From: an uncultured bacterium
Lineage (GTDB): Bacteria > Spirochaetota > Leptospiria > Leptospirales > Leptonemataceae
Assembly: GCA_937928085.1 (NCBI GenBank)
Contig: CALFVU010000005.1
Location: forward strand, 1 to 64,000
Direction: 5' to 3'
DNA: 64,000 nucleotides
In this document: positions 37,112-46,587 of the stretch, piece by piece
How the letters are laid out: each line of letters opens with the position of its first letter
Position numbering within the stretch: position 1 is the first letter of the stretch
Notes under the pieces: model-generated
Database searches by the model: none
The model's input: the letters and a program-made list of their open reading frames with translations, nothing else
Told to the model about the DNA's origin: nothing
Program-made: the position numbers and the translations under genes

Positions 37112-37347
37112 ACTTCCGAATTTTTTTTTATTTATTGTTTTGAATATAATTTTTTAGATACTCAATTCAACAAAATACTTTTAGTACTTTTACATTTCTT
37201 AAAATATAAGAAAAACCAAAGTAATGAATGCTTGTGATTTCTAAAAGAATGTTATCATAAAGTAGAAACATGATTTTATCTTAATAAAAGCTAAATTTTT
37301 AATACTTTTTTTAATTATAAAAAAAATTATAAAATTTTCTTAATGAA

Positions 37348-38079
37348 TTAAAAACTTTCTAATTTTATTGTTTCCATCTTATAGTTTGCATCTTCTAAAT
37401 CAGTTTTAAATTGATTTAAGATTTCTTCTTTTTTGTTTTTATCTTGCTCTAATTGATATAATGATAAAATTCCTAGTATCTTTGCATTCCTATATAAATC
37501 AATGGCTTCTGAATATTGATGAAATCGTATAAGCTCCTGTGCGTTATCAATTTTATTTTTTATTACTGTCAATCTATGGGAAGCATCTTGAATAAGAAAA
37601 TAGGAAGCGTTAAGGTTATCTTCTTCTAAGTTAGAAATTTTACTTGCTACTGTTGTTGCAATCTCTGTTACTTTTTTTTTATAGATTTTACTAAATTCAA
37701 ATAATAGTTCATTTGATACGTTTTTACTTTTTAAAAATTGATTGTACGCATTGATAAGATTCCCTGCATAATAGTTTTCTACTCCTGTTTTATATAGTTG
37801 GAAAGCTTCTTCGAATTTTTTTTTCGAATCCTGAAGCTCATTTTCGTAATTTTTTATAATTTTACCTAATTTTCTTAAATTTTTTTCTACTTTTTCTTTT
37901 AAATTCGAAATCTTTTTACTAATTATATGTTTTTCTAAGTAATCTGAAGATTCTTTAGAAGTATAAGAATCATTCTCGTTAAGAATATTTTTCTCTTGTA
38001 TTACAGTTTTAGGTTGAGTTTGAGAATCTACGTAATTTAGTGGAAATATGAATATCAAAAAGAAGCTAAGGTACTTCAT
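37348..38079 (-). CDS. Exported coiled-coil / TPR-like protein, unknown function
   Basis: A 243-residue protein with a hydrophobic signal sequence (MKYLSFFLIFIFPLNYV, predicted cleavage after about residue 19) and a mostly helical, charged body. YKTGVENYYAGNLINAYNQF and IRFHQYSEAIDLYRNAKILG look like isolated TPR-type helical hairpins. No known family recognised. Its start codon lies inside the first codons of the divergent gene: the two coding sequences overlap by 32 bases at their 5' ends if the forward gene begins at 38048. Confidence 0.7.
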   Translation of the reverse strand: MKYLSFFLIFIFPLNYVDSQTQPKTVIQEKNILNENDSYTSKESSDYLEKHIISKKISNLKEKVEKNLRKLGKIIKNYENELQDSKKKFEEAFQLYKTGVENYYAGNLINAYNQFLKSKNVSNELLFEFSKIYKKKVTEIATTVASKISNLEEDNLNASYFLIQDASHRLTVIKNKIDNAQELIRFHQYSEAIDLYRNAKILGILSLYQLEQDKNKKEEILNQFKTDLEDANYKMETIKLESF

Positions 38080-40249
38080 ATTGATGTTGTTTCTATATTT
38101 TAGTTTTTATACGTCAATATTTTCTTATCATTTTTATAAAGAAAATCAGATTTTGTATAATCTTTTTGAGTACCGTAATCATTTTTCTTCTTCTAAAATT
38201 TATTATAGAAATCTAATTGCTTTTTATTTTTTTGATAATAAAAAAAAATCAGAACTTTTAGAATTTTTAAAAGTATACGAGCCTTCTTTTTATTGGTCTG
38301 CAAAAATTCTATGGGAAGAAGAACAAAAAGGGACTTATAATCCAGCAGTTTCAGTTTGGAATCAGTTCTTAAAAATTTCTACACCGATCGACTATAATTC
38401 CTTAAAAAAACATTGTGAGTTTTTTGGAGAATATTTTTGTCAATGGATAGAAGACATAGAATTTCTTTATAAAAACTATTACTTAACAAAAAAGAACATA
38501 GAAATTCAAGATTTAGAAACGATTTTGCTAAAATTAAAACCTTATCTTACAAAAAATGAATTTATACCTTTTATGTTTCGTACTGCTTACTGGTTACCTT
38601 CTTTCTTAAATGAAATCGGATTAGCTGTAGAGTCCTCTATAATCTGTCAAACAATGATGCATAGAGAAGCCAAAGAAAATCAAGAACGTCTGATAAAGGA
38701 GTTTATAAAATCTTTAGTTTTTTCAGGTAATTTTGAATATGCATATAAAGTCCTAAAAGAAAATCAAATTCAGATTGAAGAAAAATATTTTAATTCATTT
38801 AATATTTTAATGCTTTCTTTAAATTATGATTTAATTATAAAACATTTAGAACAAAACTATATCAAAAGAAATTTTTTCGATCAGATTGATCTCTGGACGA
38901 ATTTTCCGATTTCAAAGAATTTAGTAAAGATTCGAATGATGGAAATTTTGTATGCTAAGAATCAAAATTCGAATATTTTGATTCAAATAGAAAATTTGTT
39001 GAAAAATAAAGAATTTTCTGAGTTCGAAAAACAATATCTGCGATTTATCCAATCAAAAATTTTATACGATACTAACATTGTATTAGCTCAAAAAATTGCA
39101 GAAGATGTACAGTTTAAGTCTCAAGAAAGAGATTTTTATTTATTAGAGTATTATTCTACTATCTGGAATGGTTGGTGTTTTTATAAGCAAGCTCAATATT
39201 ACTCCGCCAGTATTGAATTTACGAAAGCTTTAAATATTGCAAAAAGACATTTTCCGAAATTTTCTAGATATTCAGTTTTGTTAGGACTCTTATTAACAAA
39301 AGCAAAGTTCAACATAATTGATCTAAACTTAATTAAAGAACTTTCAATCAGTTTTCGTGATTATGTGCCACAAAAAGAATATTTTTATTTTATCGAATTG
39401 GTACCTAAAGATATTTCATATGATATCTGGAAAGATATTTATATTGAGTTTTTGATCTCAAAAAAAAATTATAAAAGTTTGTTTGAGTTTATCGTTATGG
39501 AATATTACAAAAATTTCTTTTTTGAAAATTCAAAAAATCCTGGTGGATATATTGGACTTTATACAGTTTCTCTATGGAAGCAAAGATTTCAAGAAAATGT
39601 AAAAAAATATGATATTATTAAAAAAAATTATCTTTATACGAATTTTGTAAATAAAAAAAAAGAATCAATTTTTTTTGTAAAAACTTTGAAACAATTGTAT
39701 ATTTTTGTTTTTTCTAAAAATTCTGTTGTTTACCAAAAATATAATTTGAATTCTTATTCTACAACAGATTTGATCAACTTTATCAAAAGTTATTCATCAA
39801 AAAATATAGAGATTGTTTTAAATCCAGAAATGGAACTTTCAATTCAGGATTTGTTAAACAATCTTGATCTTTCTAAAATTCAATTTAGTTTAATGTTTTA
39901 TCAAAGCTTTACAAAAAAATTTGATCCTATTGATTATTCTAAAGTATTGCAAGAGAAAAGCGATCTTTGCAACTTAAATAAAATTTCTCAACAAGATTTA
40001 ATTCTTTTTCCAGAAAATTATATTCCCAACGAAGGATATCCATTTTTGACTAAATTTCAATGTTCTGAAAATGATTTTTATAGTTTATGGGATTTAGAAA
40101 AATTCTTACCCGGCAATAAAAAACTACTTTTGCCTTTTGTTTTAGAAGCCCCAGAGTGGAATGTACTTTTACAAGTAGCAATAAGAAAAAATTGGTATAT
40201 AGAAATTATTCATTCTAGTTTAGTCTGTTTAAAACATTTCGAAGATTAG
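38048..40249 (+). CDS. Large exported helical-repeat protein, unknown function
   Basis: A 733-residue protein with an N-terminal signal/anchor (MNIKKKLRYFILMLFLYFSFY) and a long all-helical body with TPR-like repeats (FVFSGN-type and QAQYYSASIEFTKALNIAK segments). The C-terminal ~200 residues are more mixed. ATG 38048 gives a proper basic n-region; the alternative ATG 38084 would remove those lysines and leave a bare hydrophobic start. With 38048 the first codons are antisense to the first codons of the gene on the other strand. Family not recognised; it may be a spirochaete-specific periplasmic protein. Confidence 0.7.
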   Translation: MNIKKKLRYFILMLFLYFSFYTSIFSYHFYKENQILYNLFEYRNHFSSSKIYYRNLIAFYFFDNKKKSELLEFLKVYEPSFYWSAKILWEEEQKGTYNPAVSVWNQFLKISTPIDYNSLKKHCEFFGEYFCQWIEDIEFLYKNYYLTKKNIEIQDLETILLKLKPYLTKNEFIPFMFRTAYWLPSFLNEIGLAVESSIICQTMMHREAKENQERLIKEFIKSLVFSGNFEYAYKVLKENQIQIEEKYFNSFNILMLSLNYDLIIKHLEQNYIKRNFFDQIDLWTNFPISKNLVKIRMMEILYAKNQNSNILIQIENLLKNKEFSEFEKQYLRFIQSKILYDTNIVLAQKIAEDVQFKSQERDFYLLEYYSTIWNGWCFYKQAQYYSASIEFTKALNIAKRHFPKFSRYSVLLGLLLTKAKFNIIDLNLIKELSISFRDYVPQKEYFYFIELVPKDISYDIWKDIYIEFLISKKNYKSLFEFIVMEYYKNFFFENSKNPGGYIGLYTVSLWKQRFQENVKKYDIIKKNYLYTNFVNKKKESIFFVKTLKQLYIFVFSKNSVVYQKYNLNSYSTTDLINFIKSYSSKNIEIVLNPEMELSIQDLLNNLDLSKIQFSLMFYQSFTKKFDPIDYSKVLQEKSDLCNLNKISQQDLILFPENYIPNEGYPFLTKFQCSENDFYSLWDLEKFLPGNKKLLLPFVLEAPEWNVLLQVAIRKNWYIEIIHSSLVCLKHFED

Positions 40250-40278
40250 AGCATTCACGTAGAATGTAAATGCTCTAA
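40246..40278. terminator. Hairpin between convergent genes
   Basis: TTAGAGCATT (40246-40255) and AATGCTCTAA (40269-40278) form a perfect 10-bp stem with a 13-base loop, and the 5' arm contains the TAG stop of the upstream gene. It lies between two convergent genes. There is an A-run on the plus strand after it rather than a T-run, so it is not a textbook terminator in either direction, but its position suggests a transcript 3'-end function. Confidence 0.5.
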
Positions 40279-40287
40279 AAAAAAAAA

Positions 40288-40824
40288 TTAATTTTTTGGC
40301 AAAAGAACTTTATCAATGATATATACTATTCCATTCGATGCGGCAACATCTGCTAGTATTTTTGCTCCACCTAAATAAAGTTCATGATTTTTTACTTCGA
40401 ATTTTTCAGAGGTTCCATCAAACATGATCATTTCTTTGCCATTAAAATTTTCTATAAGATAGTCTTTTTTTAAGACACCTACAAAAACATGGTGGTATAG
40501 AATAGTTTCTAATTGTTTTTTATTTTCTGGTTTTAGTAGAGCTTGTAGCTTCTCTTTTGGCACTTGTTCAAAAGCACTATTCGTAGGAGCAAAAACAGTA
40601 AAAGGACCGGGATTAGCCAAGGAATCTACAAGTCCAGCTACTTTTAATGCTTCTACTAATGTAGTGTGATCTTTTGAACCAACAGCAATCTGCACAATAT
40701 TTTTTAATTCAGTTTCTTGTTGAATTGATGCCATACCTCCACCTAATTCTTTTGATGAAGGTCCCTTTTCTTTACAAAACCCAAGTATGCTCAAAACAAA
40801 AGCTAGGACGATTATTTTTTTCAT
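40288..40824 (-). CDS. Fasciclin (FAS1) domain lipoprotein
   Basis: A 178-residue protein with a lipoprotein signal peptide (VLSILGFC, lipidation Cys17) and one FAS1 domain (about 45-178): TLVEALKVAGLVDSL, PFTVFAPTNSAFEQVP, ILYHHVFVG and NGIVYIIDKVLLP are the H1/H2-type conserved blocks. FAS1 proteins are surface adhesion or matrix modules; in spirochaetes this would be an envelope lipoprotein. It diverges from the suf operon, so its promoter faces the Fur/PerR-like palindrome at 40981. Confidence 0.92.
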   Translation of the reverse strand: MKKIIVLAFVLSILGFCKEKGPSSKELGGGMASIQQETELKNIVQIAVGSKDHTTLVEALKVAGLVDSLANPGPFTVFAPTNSAFEQVPKEKLQALLKPENKKQLETILYHHVFVGVLKKDYLIENFNGKEMIMFDGTSEKFEVKNHELYLGGAKILADVAASNGIVYIIDKVLLPKN

Positions 40825-40976
40825 AGAAACTATATATAAAAAATCAATAAAATTGTTAATTTTAATTTAGTTTTATGAGTTTTAAATATGAGTTTTTTTA
40901 ATGTAAAAATATGTAGAAATTTTATTTTTTTTTTATTGTCAATCTCTTACAATAGATTTATTTTGAAATTAGAAAT

Positions 40977-40999
40977 TATAATTTAGAATGATTCTAAAT
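40977..40999 (+). promoter_or_regulatory. suf promoter -10 with overlapping Fur/PerR-like operator
   Basis: ATTTAGAAT-G-ATTCTAAAT (40981-40999) is a perfect 9-1-9 inverted repeat, matching in shape the 7-1-7 boxes of the Fur/PerR repressor family. A consensus TATAAT (40977-40982) overlaps its left edge, and sufB starts 29 bases beyond the palindrome, so a bound repressor would block transcription of the suf operon. No convincing -35 was found. Confidence 0.65.
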
Positions 41000-41028
41000 C
41001 AAATATGATTATAAAAAAGGAGTAATTT

Positions 41029-42441
41029 ATGACGATACTGCAAGAAAAAGAAACATTATATTATCAACCCGATCAATTTCCACCAGGATTGTCAAAAAAA
41101 GTAGTAGAGTCTATATCCCATATTAAAAACGAACCTTCATGGGTCACTGAATTCAGATTAAGATCTCTTGAAATTTTTTTATCAAAACCTATGCCAAATT
41201 GGGGTTTTATTCCTCACTTTAATATTAATTTAGATTCTTATGTCCATTATGTGGGTACTGGAAAAACAAAAAAGAAATCATGGGAGGAAGTGGATCCAGA
41301 AGTTCTAGAAAGTTTTGATCGGCTTGGAATACCAGAGCATGAAAGAAAATACTTAGCTGGTTTAGAAGCAATGAGTGATTCCGAAACCGTATATGCAAAT
41401 GTAAAAAAAGAATTGGAAGCCCTTGGAATTATTTTTTGCGATATTGATACTGCTATAAAAGAATATCCCGAATTAGTAAAAAAGTATTTAGGTACAGTAG
41501 TTTCCCCTGAAGATAATAAATTTGCTGCTTTAAATAGTGCTGTTTTTAGTGGAGGATCTTTTGCTTATGTTCCCAAAGGAGTAAAAACACCAATGCCCTT
41601 ACAGGCTTATTTTAAAGTAACAGCTGCTTCTTCCGGACAATACGAAAGAACTTTACTAATTGCAGACGAAGGAAGTGAACTTATTTATAGTGAAGGTTGT
41701 ACTTCAATTCAAGATTTTTCTACGAATTTTCATACTGCGGTCGTGGAATTAATAGCTTTAAAAAATTCAAGAATTCATTACACAACCATACAAAACTGGA
41801 AAAAAAATATGTATAATTGGACAGTAAAAAGAGGAATTTGTTACGAAAATGCTCATATTACATGGAACGATGTAAATGTGGGGGCTCAAACTATTAAATA
41901 TCCGGGTATAATTTTGTATGGAGATAATTCTACAGGGGATGTTCTTTCATTAGCTTTTGCTGGAAATCATCAAATTCAAGATACAGGAGCAAGAATCATT
42001 CATATAGGAAAAAACACTCGTTCTAATATTTTAGCAAAAGGCATTTCTTTAGATGGAGGAATTAACAGTTATCGAGGTTTGGTAAAATTCGAAAAAACAG
42101 CCGAAAATTCTGTAAGTCATATAAAATGTGAAGGATTAATTTTAGATAATGATTCAGAAAGTCATGCTTATCCTTATAACGAAGTTCAAAATCATTCATC
42201 GAAATTGAATTACGAAGCTACTGTTTCTAAGATTGACGAAGATATTTTATTCTATTTAAAAACAAGAGGTATTTCTGAAGATGAGGCTAAACTTTTAATT
42301 GTCACAGGATTTTGTGATGCTGTAGTTAGAGATTTAAATGTTGAATATTCTGTAGAGATTAGCAGGTTGATTCGTGTAATTTTAGAAGATGGAAAAGCGA
42401 TTCAAAGAACAACGCCTGGTCTAAAAAAAGAAATTCTTTAA
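41029..42441 (+). CDS. sufB: Fe-S cluster assembly scaffold SufB
   Basis: A 470-residue SufB, the scaffold subunit of the SufBC2D complex on which Fe-S clusters are built. Conserved segments include [37 protein letters not shown] and the C-terminal [21 protein letters not shown] with the conserved Cys and Glu region. Ribosome-binding site AAAGGAGT precedes ATG 41029. First gene of sufB-C-D-Rieske-S-U, with 11 bases to sufC. Expression is probably controlled by the palindrome overlapping the promoter. Confidence 0.97.
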   Translation: MTILQEKETLYYQPDQFPPGLSKKVVESISHIKNEPSWVTEFRLRSLEIFLSKPMPNWGFIPHFNINLDSYVHYVGTGKTKKKSWEEVDPEVLESFDRLGIPEHERKYLAGLEAMSDSETVYANVKKELEALGIIFCDIDTAIKEYPELVKKYLGTVVSPEDNKFAALNSAVFSGGSFAYVPKGVKTPMPLQAYFKVTAASSGQYERTLLIADEGSELIYSEGCTSIQDFSTNFHTAVVELIALKNSRIHYTTIQNWKKNMYNWTVKRGICYENAHITWNDVNVGAQTIKYPGIILYGDNSTGDVLSLAFAGNHQIQDTGARIIHIGKNTRSNILAKGISLDGGINSYRGLVKFEKTAENSVSHIKCEGLILDNDSESHAYPYNEVQNHSSKLNYEATVSKIDEDILFYLKTRGISEDEAKLLIVTGFCDAVVRDLNVEYSVEISRLIRVILEDGKAIQRTTPGLKKEIL

Positions 42442-42452
42442 GGAGAAATTTT

Positions 42453-43202
42453 ATGAATTATATACTAGAAATTGAAAATTTATATGTAGAAGTAGAGGGA
42501 AAGCAAATTTTAAATGGAGTGGATCTGCGAATACCAAAAGGAGAAATCCATGCTATTATGGGACCTAACGGTTCCGGAAAAAGCACTTTATCTTATACAT
42601 TACTAGGACATCCTAAATATAAAGTGCTTCGGGGAGATATAAAATTCGAAGGAGAAAGTATTTTAAAACTTTCTACAGAAGAAAGAGCAAAAAAAGGGAT
42701 TTTTTTATCGTTGCAGTATCCTTTACAAATACCCGGAGTTACCACAATGAATTTTTACAAAAATATAATGAAAAGTTTTTATGGGGATATCTCGATTCGA
42801 GATCTAAGAAAAAAAGTTGATGAATCTTTTGAAAATTTAAAGATAAATAAAGAATTTTTGTCAAGATATGTAAATGATGGTTTTTCGGGAGGAGAAAAGA
42901 AAAAAAACGAAATTGTTCAGATGTATCTGATCCAACCTAAATTTGCTATATTGGATGAAATTGACTCTGGATTAGACATTGATGCATTAAAAATCATAGC
43001 GGAAAATTTACAAAACATGAAACACCCCGATCACTCTATGTTATTGATTACTCATTATCAAAGACTTTTAAGTTATATAGAAGTGGATCAAATTCATATT
43101 TTTGATAAAGGAAAAATTCAATTTAGTGGAACAAAAGAATTAGCTTTAGAATTGGAACAAAAAGGTTATGATTCATTAATTGCATCAAGGGGTAAAAAAT
43201 GA
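42453..43202 (+). CDS. sufC: Fe-S assembly ATPase SufC
   Basis: A 249-residue ABC-type ATPase that drives conformational change of SufB/SufD. Walker A (IMGPNGSGKSTL), the SufC signature FSGGEKKKNEI and Walker B (FAILDEIDSGLDID) are intact, with the H-loop ITHYQRLL. It is soluble, with no membrane segments, as expected for SufC. It begins 11 bases after sufB and its stop overlaps the sufD start (ATGA). Confidence 0.97.
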   Translation: MNYILEIENLYVEVEGKQILNGVDLRIPKGEIHAIMGPNGSGKSTLSYTLLGHPKYKVLRGDIKFEGESILKLSTEERAKKGIFLSLQYPLQIPGVTTMNFYKNIMKSFYGDISIRDLRKKVDESFENLKINKEFLSRYVNDGFSGGEKKKNEIVQMYLIQPKFAILDEIDSGLDIDALKIIAENLQNMKHPDHSMLLITHYQRLLSYIEVDQIHIFDKGKIQFSGTKELALELEQKGYDSLIASRGKK

Positions 43203-44365
43203 TGATTTTAGATTCTTATTTAGATTTTATTCATAGCACGAATTCTAATTTTTTAGATTCTAAGAAAAAAGCATTTAATTTATTAAAGACGTATGGTCTT
43301 CCTGATCCAAAAAATGAATCTTGGCGAAATATAAATTTAAAAATTCTTCCGTTAAAAGATATCAATCCAGATTCAGAGTTGGAATCAAATTTAAGTGATC
43401 CTATTTTCAAGAGTGAAAATGATTCTTTTTTAAAAGAAATTTTAAGTTTTAATTATAATCAAGAAACAAATCATAATATACAGTTTAATAATGATTTTTT
43501 TAGTATTTTAAATGTAGCTTTTTTAAAAAATATTATCTATGTAAAAATTCCAAACGGAATAAGGGTTTATGACTTACATTTAGTTCATAAGCCTGTTAAA
43601 GGAAATTCTTTTTTCCCTTTTACGGTTTTGCATTTAGAACCTTTTGCTGAGTTAAATTTTATAGAGGAATGGGAAAGTGCACAATACCAAAGCTTTTGGG
43701 ATGCTACTACGTATATCATTGCAGAAGAAAACTCCAGAGTTTTTTATACTCAGATAAGAAATTTTGATAATTTTGAGTTCTTTTTTCCGAGAATTCGAGT
43801 ACTACAAAAGGGAAATTCTTATGTTCATCTTAGTGTTTTACAAAAAGGAGGATTATTTGGCAAATCTTTTTTAGAAGCTAAACTTTTAGAAACGAATTGT
43901 GAATTTCGTGGTGTAGGATTTTATTTTGGAGAATTTGCTCAATATCATAATTCAGAGATGTGTGTTGAACATTTTCATAATTACGCAACAAGTTCTTTAT
44001 TATATAAAACAATTGTAAAAGATCGTGCCCACTCTGTATTCATAGGAAAATTTGAAAGTAGAAAAGGATTACGGGGAGTCGTTAGTCATCAAATGAATCA
44101 TAATCTTATTTTAAGTAAAAATGCAAAAGCTGAATCTCGTCCTTGGTTAGTCATTCGTTCAGAAGATATTCAATGTGAACATGGAGCAACTGTAGGGGAA
44201 TTAGACGAAGAAATGATGTTTTATTTAAAAACACGAGGACTAACAGAAAAAGAAGCAAAAAATCTTCTGATTCAAGGATATGTTTATGATATTTTAGCAG
44301 AATCAAAGTTATCAGAAACTAAAATAGAAACTTATTTACAGCAGTTAGCTAAATCTATATTATAG
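43199..44365 (+). CDS. sufD: Fe-S assembly protein SufD
   Basis: A 388-residue SufD, paralogue of SufB and its partner in the SufBC2D scaffold. The C-terminal core shows LSKNAKAESRPWLVIRSEDIQCEHGATVGELDEEMMFYLKTRGL, with the conserved histidine of the SufB/SufD interface (quoted in parts: RPWLVIRSEDIQCEHG and MMFYLKTRGLTEKEA). The N-terminal part is divergent as is usual. Coupled to sufC by a 4-nt overlap; 7 bases before the Rieske gene. Confidence 0.93.
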   Translation: MMILDSYLDFIHSTNSNFLDSKKKAFNLLKTYGLPDPKNESWRNINLKILPLKDINPDSELESNLSDPIFKSENDSFLKEILSFNYNQETNHNIQFNNDFFSILNVAFLKNIIYVKIPNGIRVYDLHLVHKPVKGNSFFPFTVLHLEPFAELNFIEEWESAQYQSFWDATTYIIAEENSRVFYTQIRNFDNFEFFFPRIRVLQKGNSYVHLSVLQKGGLFGKSFLEAKLLETNCEFRGVGFYFGEFAQYHNSEMCVEHFHNYATSSLLYKTIVKDRAHSVFIGKFESRKGLRGVVSHQMNHNLILSKNAKAESRPWLVIRSEDIQCEHGATVGELDEEMMFYLKTRGLTEKEAKNLLIQGYVYDILAESKLSETKIETYLQQLAKSIL

Positions 44366-44372
44366 ATGTTTT

Positions 44373-44690
44373 ATGTCTCTTATAAAAATTGCAAATTTAA
44401 GCGAAATTCAGGAGCAAAAAATTCTAAGTAAATTTACCAATTATGGGATGATTGCTATAACAAAATTAAATGGAAATGTAATTGTATTTCAAGATGAATG
44501 CACTCATGATGGAGCACCTTTTGATGATGCTCAATTGGATGTGTCACAAAACCAAGTTATTTGTCCAAGACATGGTGCCCGATTTTGTCTACAAACTGGA
44601 GAAGCTAAAAAACCTCCAGCTTATGTGCCAATACAGATTTATAAAGTAATCATAAAAAATGATGAAGTTTTTATAGAAGTAGAATCATAA
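44373..44690 (+). CDS. Rieske-type [2Fe-2S] ferredoxin within the suf operon
   Basis: A 105-residue soluble Rieske protein. The ligand pairs are C43-T-H45 (DECTHDGAPF) and C64-P-R-H67 (VICPRHGARF), the complete CxH...CxxH set, with the usual downstream LQTGEAKKPPAYVPIQIY. It has no membrane anchor and resembles NirD/biphenyl-dioxygenase-type small ferredoxins. It is embedded between sufD and sufS with 7- and 8-base gaps, so it is co-expressed with cluster assembly; an electron-donor role there is inferred, not known. Confidence 0.92.
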   Translation: MSLIKIANLSEIQEQKILSKFTNYGMIAITKLNGNVIVFQDECTHDGAPFDDAQLDVSQNQVICPRHGARFCLQTGEAKKPPAYVPIQIYKVIIKNDEVFIEVES

Positions 44691-44704
44691 AAGAGGATAT
44701 GGGT

Positions 44705-45955
44705 ATGTTAGACTATAAAAAAATAAAACAAGATTTTCCAATTTTGAATACCATGATGAATGGTAAACCATTAGTGTTTTTAGATTCCGCTGCAAGCTCA
44801 CAAAAGCCTCTTAAAGTTATAGAGGCTTTCGAAGATTTTTATCGCTGTAGAAATGCAAATATCCATCGGGGTGCTTATCGATTAAGTTACGAAGCTACAG
44901 ATTTATACGAAATGACTAGAACTAAAGTAAAAGAGTTTTTGAATGCAAAAGAACCTGAAGAAATTATTTTTACGCGAAATACAACAGAAGGTATCAATCT
45001 TATTGCTTATTCTTATGCTATGAAGTTTCTAAAAGAAGGTGATGAAATTTTAGTCTCTGAAATGGAACATCATTCAAATCTTGTTCCGTGGATGATCGTA
45101 GCAGAAAAAAAAAATTTAAAATTAAAGCATATTCCTTTAACAGAAGATTTGCAGTATGATTACGAAAAAATTGAAAATCTTCTTACAGAAAAAGTAAAAA
45201 TTATATCTGTAGCCCATATGTCTAATGCTATCGGAACTATACATGATATAAAAAAAATTGGGGAATATGCAAAGAAAATCAATGCTGTTTTTGTTGTAGA
45301 TGGAGCACAAGGAGCAAGTCATTTAGAAGTAAACGTACAAGATATTGGATGTGATTTTTATGTATTGTCTGCTCATAAAATGTTAGGTCCTACAGGTGTA
45401 GGTGTGTTATATGGCAGAAAAGAAATGTTAGAAAAAATGGATCCTTTTATGGGAGGAGGGGACATGATCTTAACGGTTTGGAAAGATGGATTTAAACCAG
45501 CACCATTACCCAATAAATTCGAAGCTGGTACTCCAAATATTGCTGGTGTGGTAGCTTTTGCAGTTGCTCTGGATTATTTAAAGTCGATTGGACTAAAAAA
45601 CATTCACAAACATGAGCAAGATTTATTACAATATGCTTTATCTAAATTAGAATCAATTCCGTATGTAAAATTATTTGGTACAAAAGACCTAAGTAAAAGA
45701 GGTGGAATCATAAGTTTTTTGGTTGATGGTGTACATCCCCATGATATTGGATCTGTTTTAGACTCTGAAGGTATTGCTATACGTGCGGGGCATCATTGTT
45801 GTGAACCTTTAATGAAAAAACTTAAAATTCCTGGTACAGCAAGAGCAAGTTTATATTTATATAATGGTTACGAAGATATCGAAGCTTTAGTAAGTGGAAT
45901 ACAAAAAGTAATAGATTTATTTAAAGTAAAAAAATTAGTAGGAGTTGCTAAATAA
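44705..45955 (+). CDS. sufS: Cysteine desulfurase SufS
   Basis: A 416-residue PLP enzyme that removes sulfur from cysteine for Fe-S assembly. Motifs: FLDSAASSQKPLKVIEA, NIHRGAYRLS, FTRNTTEGINLIAYSY, EMEHHSNLVPW, VLSAHKMLGPTGVGVLYG with the PLP lysine, and IRAGHHCCEP with the persulfide-forming cysteine. ATG 44705 has GAGG 8 bases upstream; ATG 44699 would leave only 2 bases. It is 3 bases before sufU, the usual SufS sulfur acceptor in bacteria lacking SufE. Confidence 0.95.
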   Translation: MLDYKKIKQDFPILNTMMNGKPLVFLDSAASSQKPLKVIEAFEDFYRCRNANIHRGAYRLSYEATDLYEMTRTKVKEFLNAKEPEEIIFTRNTTEGINLIAYSYAMKFLKEGDEILVSEMEHHSNLVPWMIVAEKKNLKLKHIPLTEDLQYDYEKIENLLTEKVKIISVAHMSNAIGTIHDIKKIGEYAKKINAVFVVDGAQGASHLEVNVQDIGCDFYVLSAHKMLGPTGVGVLYGRKEMLEKMDPFMGGGDMILTVWKDGFKPAPLPNKFEAGTPNIAGVVAFAVALDYLKSIGLKNIHKHEQDLLQYALSKLESIPYVKLFGTKDLSKRGGIISFLVDGVHPHDIGSVLDSEGIAIRAGHHCCEPLMKKLKIPGTARASLYLYNGYEDIEALVSGIQKVIDLFKVKKLVGVAK

Positions 45956-45958
45956 ATT

Positions 45959-46402
45959 ATGTCCTTAAACGAAGAATTGTATAAAGATATCATTATTGAA
46001 TATTCTCAGAATCTAAAGCATTTTGGGGAAATCGAAAATCCTACTATTAAAGAAGAAGGAGTAAATCGAAGTTGTGGAGACGAAGTTCAACTCTATTTGA
46101 TTATAGAAAATGATCAATTAAAAAAAATACGATATACTGGACAAGGATGTAGTATTTGTATGGCTTCTACAGAGATGATGGCGGAATATACCGAAAATCA
46201 AAATGTGAAAGAAATAGAAGACTTAATACACAACTTTAAACATATGATCTTAAGTTCTGACAATGAATACTTTTCACTTCCTAAGCAATACGAAGAATTA
46301 GAAGCATTAAGAGGAGTAAAAAAATTTCCGATTCGTGTTAAATGTGCAACTCTTAGCTGGAATACCCTTGAACAAGCCTTGCAAAATTATAAAAAAACCT
46401 AA
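45959..46402 (+). CDS. sufU: Sulfur-relay protein SufU
   Basis: A 147-residue SufU of the U-type scaffold family. It has SCGDEVQLYL, the cysteine of GQGCSICMASTEMM and the C-terminal RVKCATLSWNTLEQAL; the insertion between the second and third cysteine, typical of SufU rather than IscU, is present (FKHMILSSDNEYF). SufU is a zinc-bound acceptor of sulfur from SufS. Last gene of the suf operon; a short convergent gene begins 11 bases downstream. Confidence 0.95.
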   Translation: MSLNEELYKDIIIEYSQNLKHFGEIENPTIKEEGVNRSCGDEVQLYLIIENDQLKKIRYTGQGCSICMASTEMMAEYTENQNVKEIEDLIHNFKHMILSSDNEYFSLPKQYEELEALRGVKKFPIRVKCATLSWNTLEQALQNYKKT

Positions 46403-46412
46403 AATGTTATTA

Positions 46413-46556
46413 TTATGTATCTTCTTCTAACCATTTCGTAATTTCTATAATAAGTTTTTGAATTTCAGTTTCTTCGTTACTCCTAAAAATATCTTTTGTA
46501 TGTATATTATCTCCACATATTTGGATCTCTATGATTATATCGCTTTTTTGTTCCAT
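46413..46556 (-). CDS. Short acidic protein, unknown
   Basis: A 47-residue open frame (begins MEQKSDIIIEIQICG, ends IEITKWLEEDT) with AAGGG 7 bases before its ATG and a start 31 bases after the stop of the TRAP binding-protein gene, so probably on that transcript. It has one cysteine and a helical, acidic C-terminal half. No family recognised; coding potential is supported only by the ribosome-binding site, position and clean frame. Confidence 0.5.
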   Translation of the reverse strand: MEQKSDIIIEIQICGDNIHTKDIFRSNEETEIQKLIIEITKWLEEDT

Positions 46557-46587
46557 TTTGTTACCCTTATTAATTTAGACGAAATTT

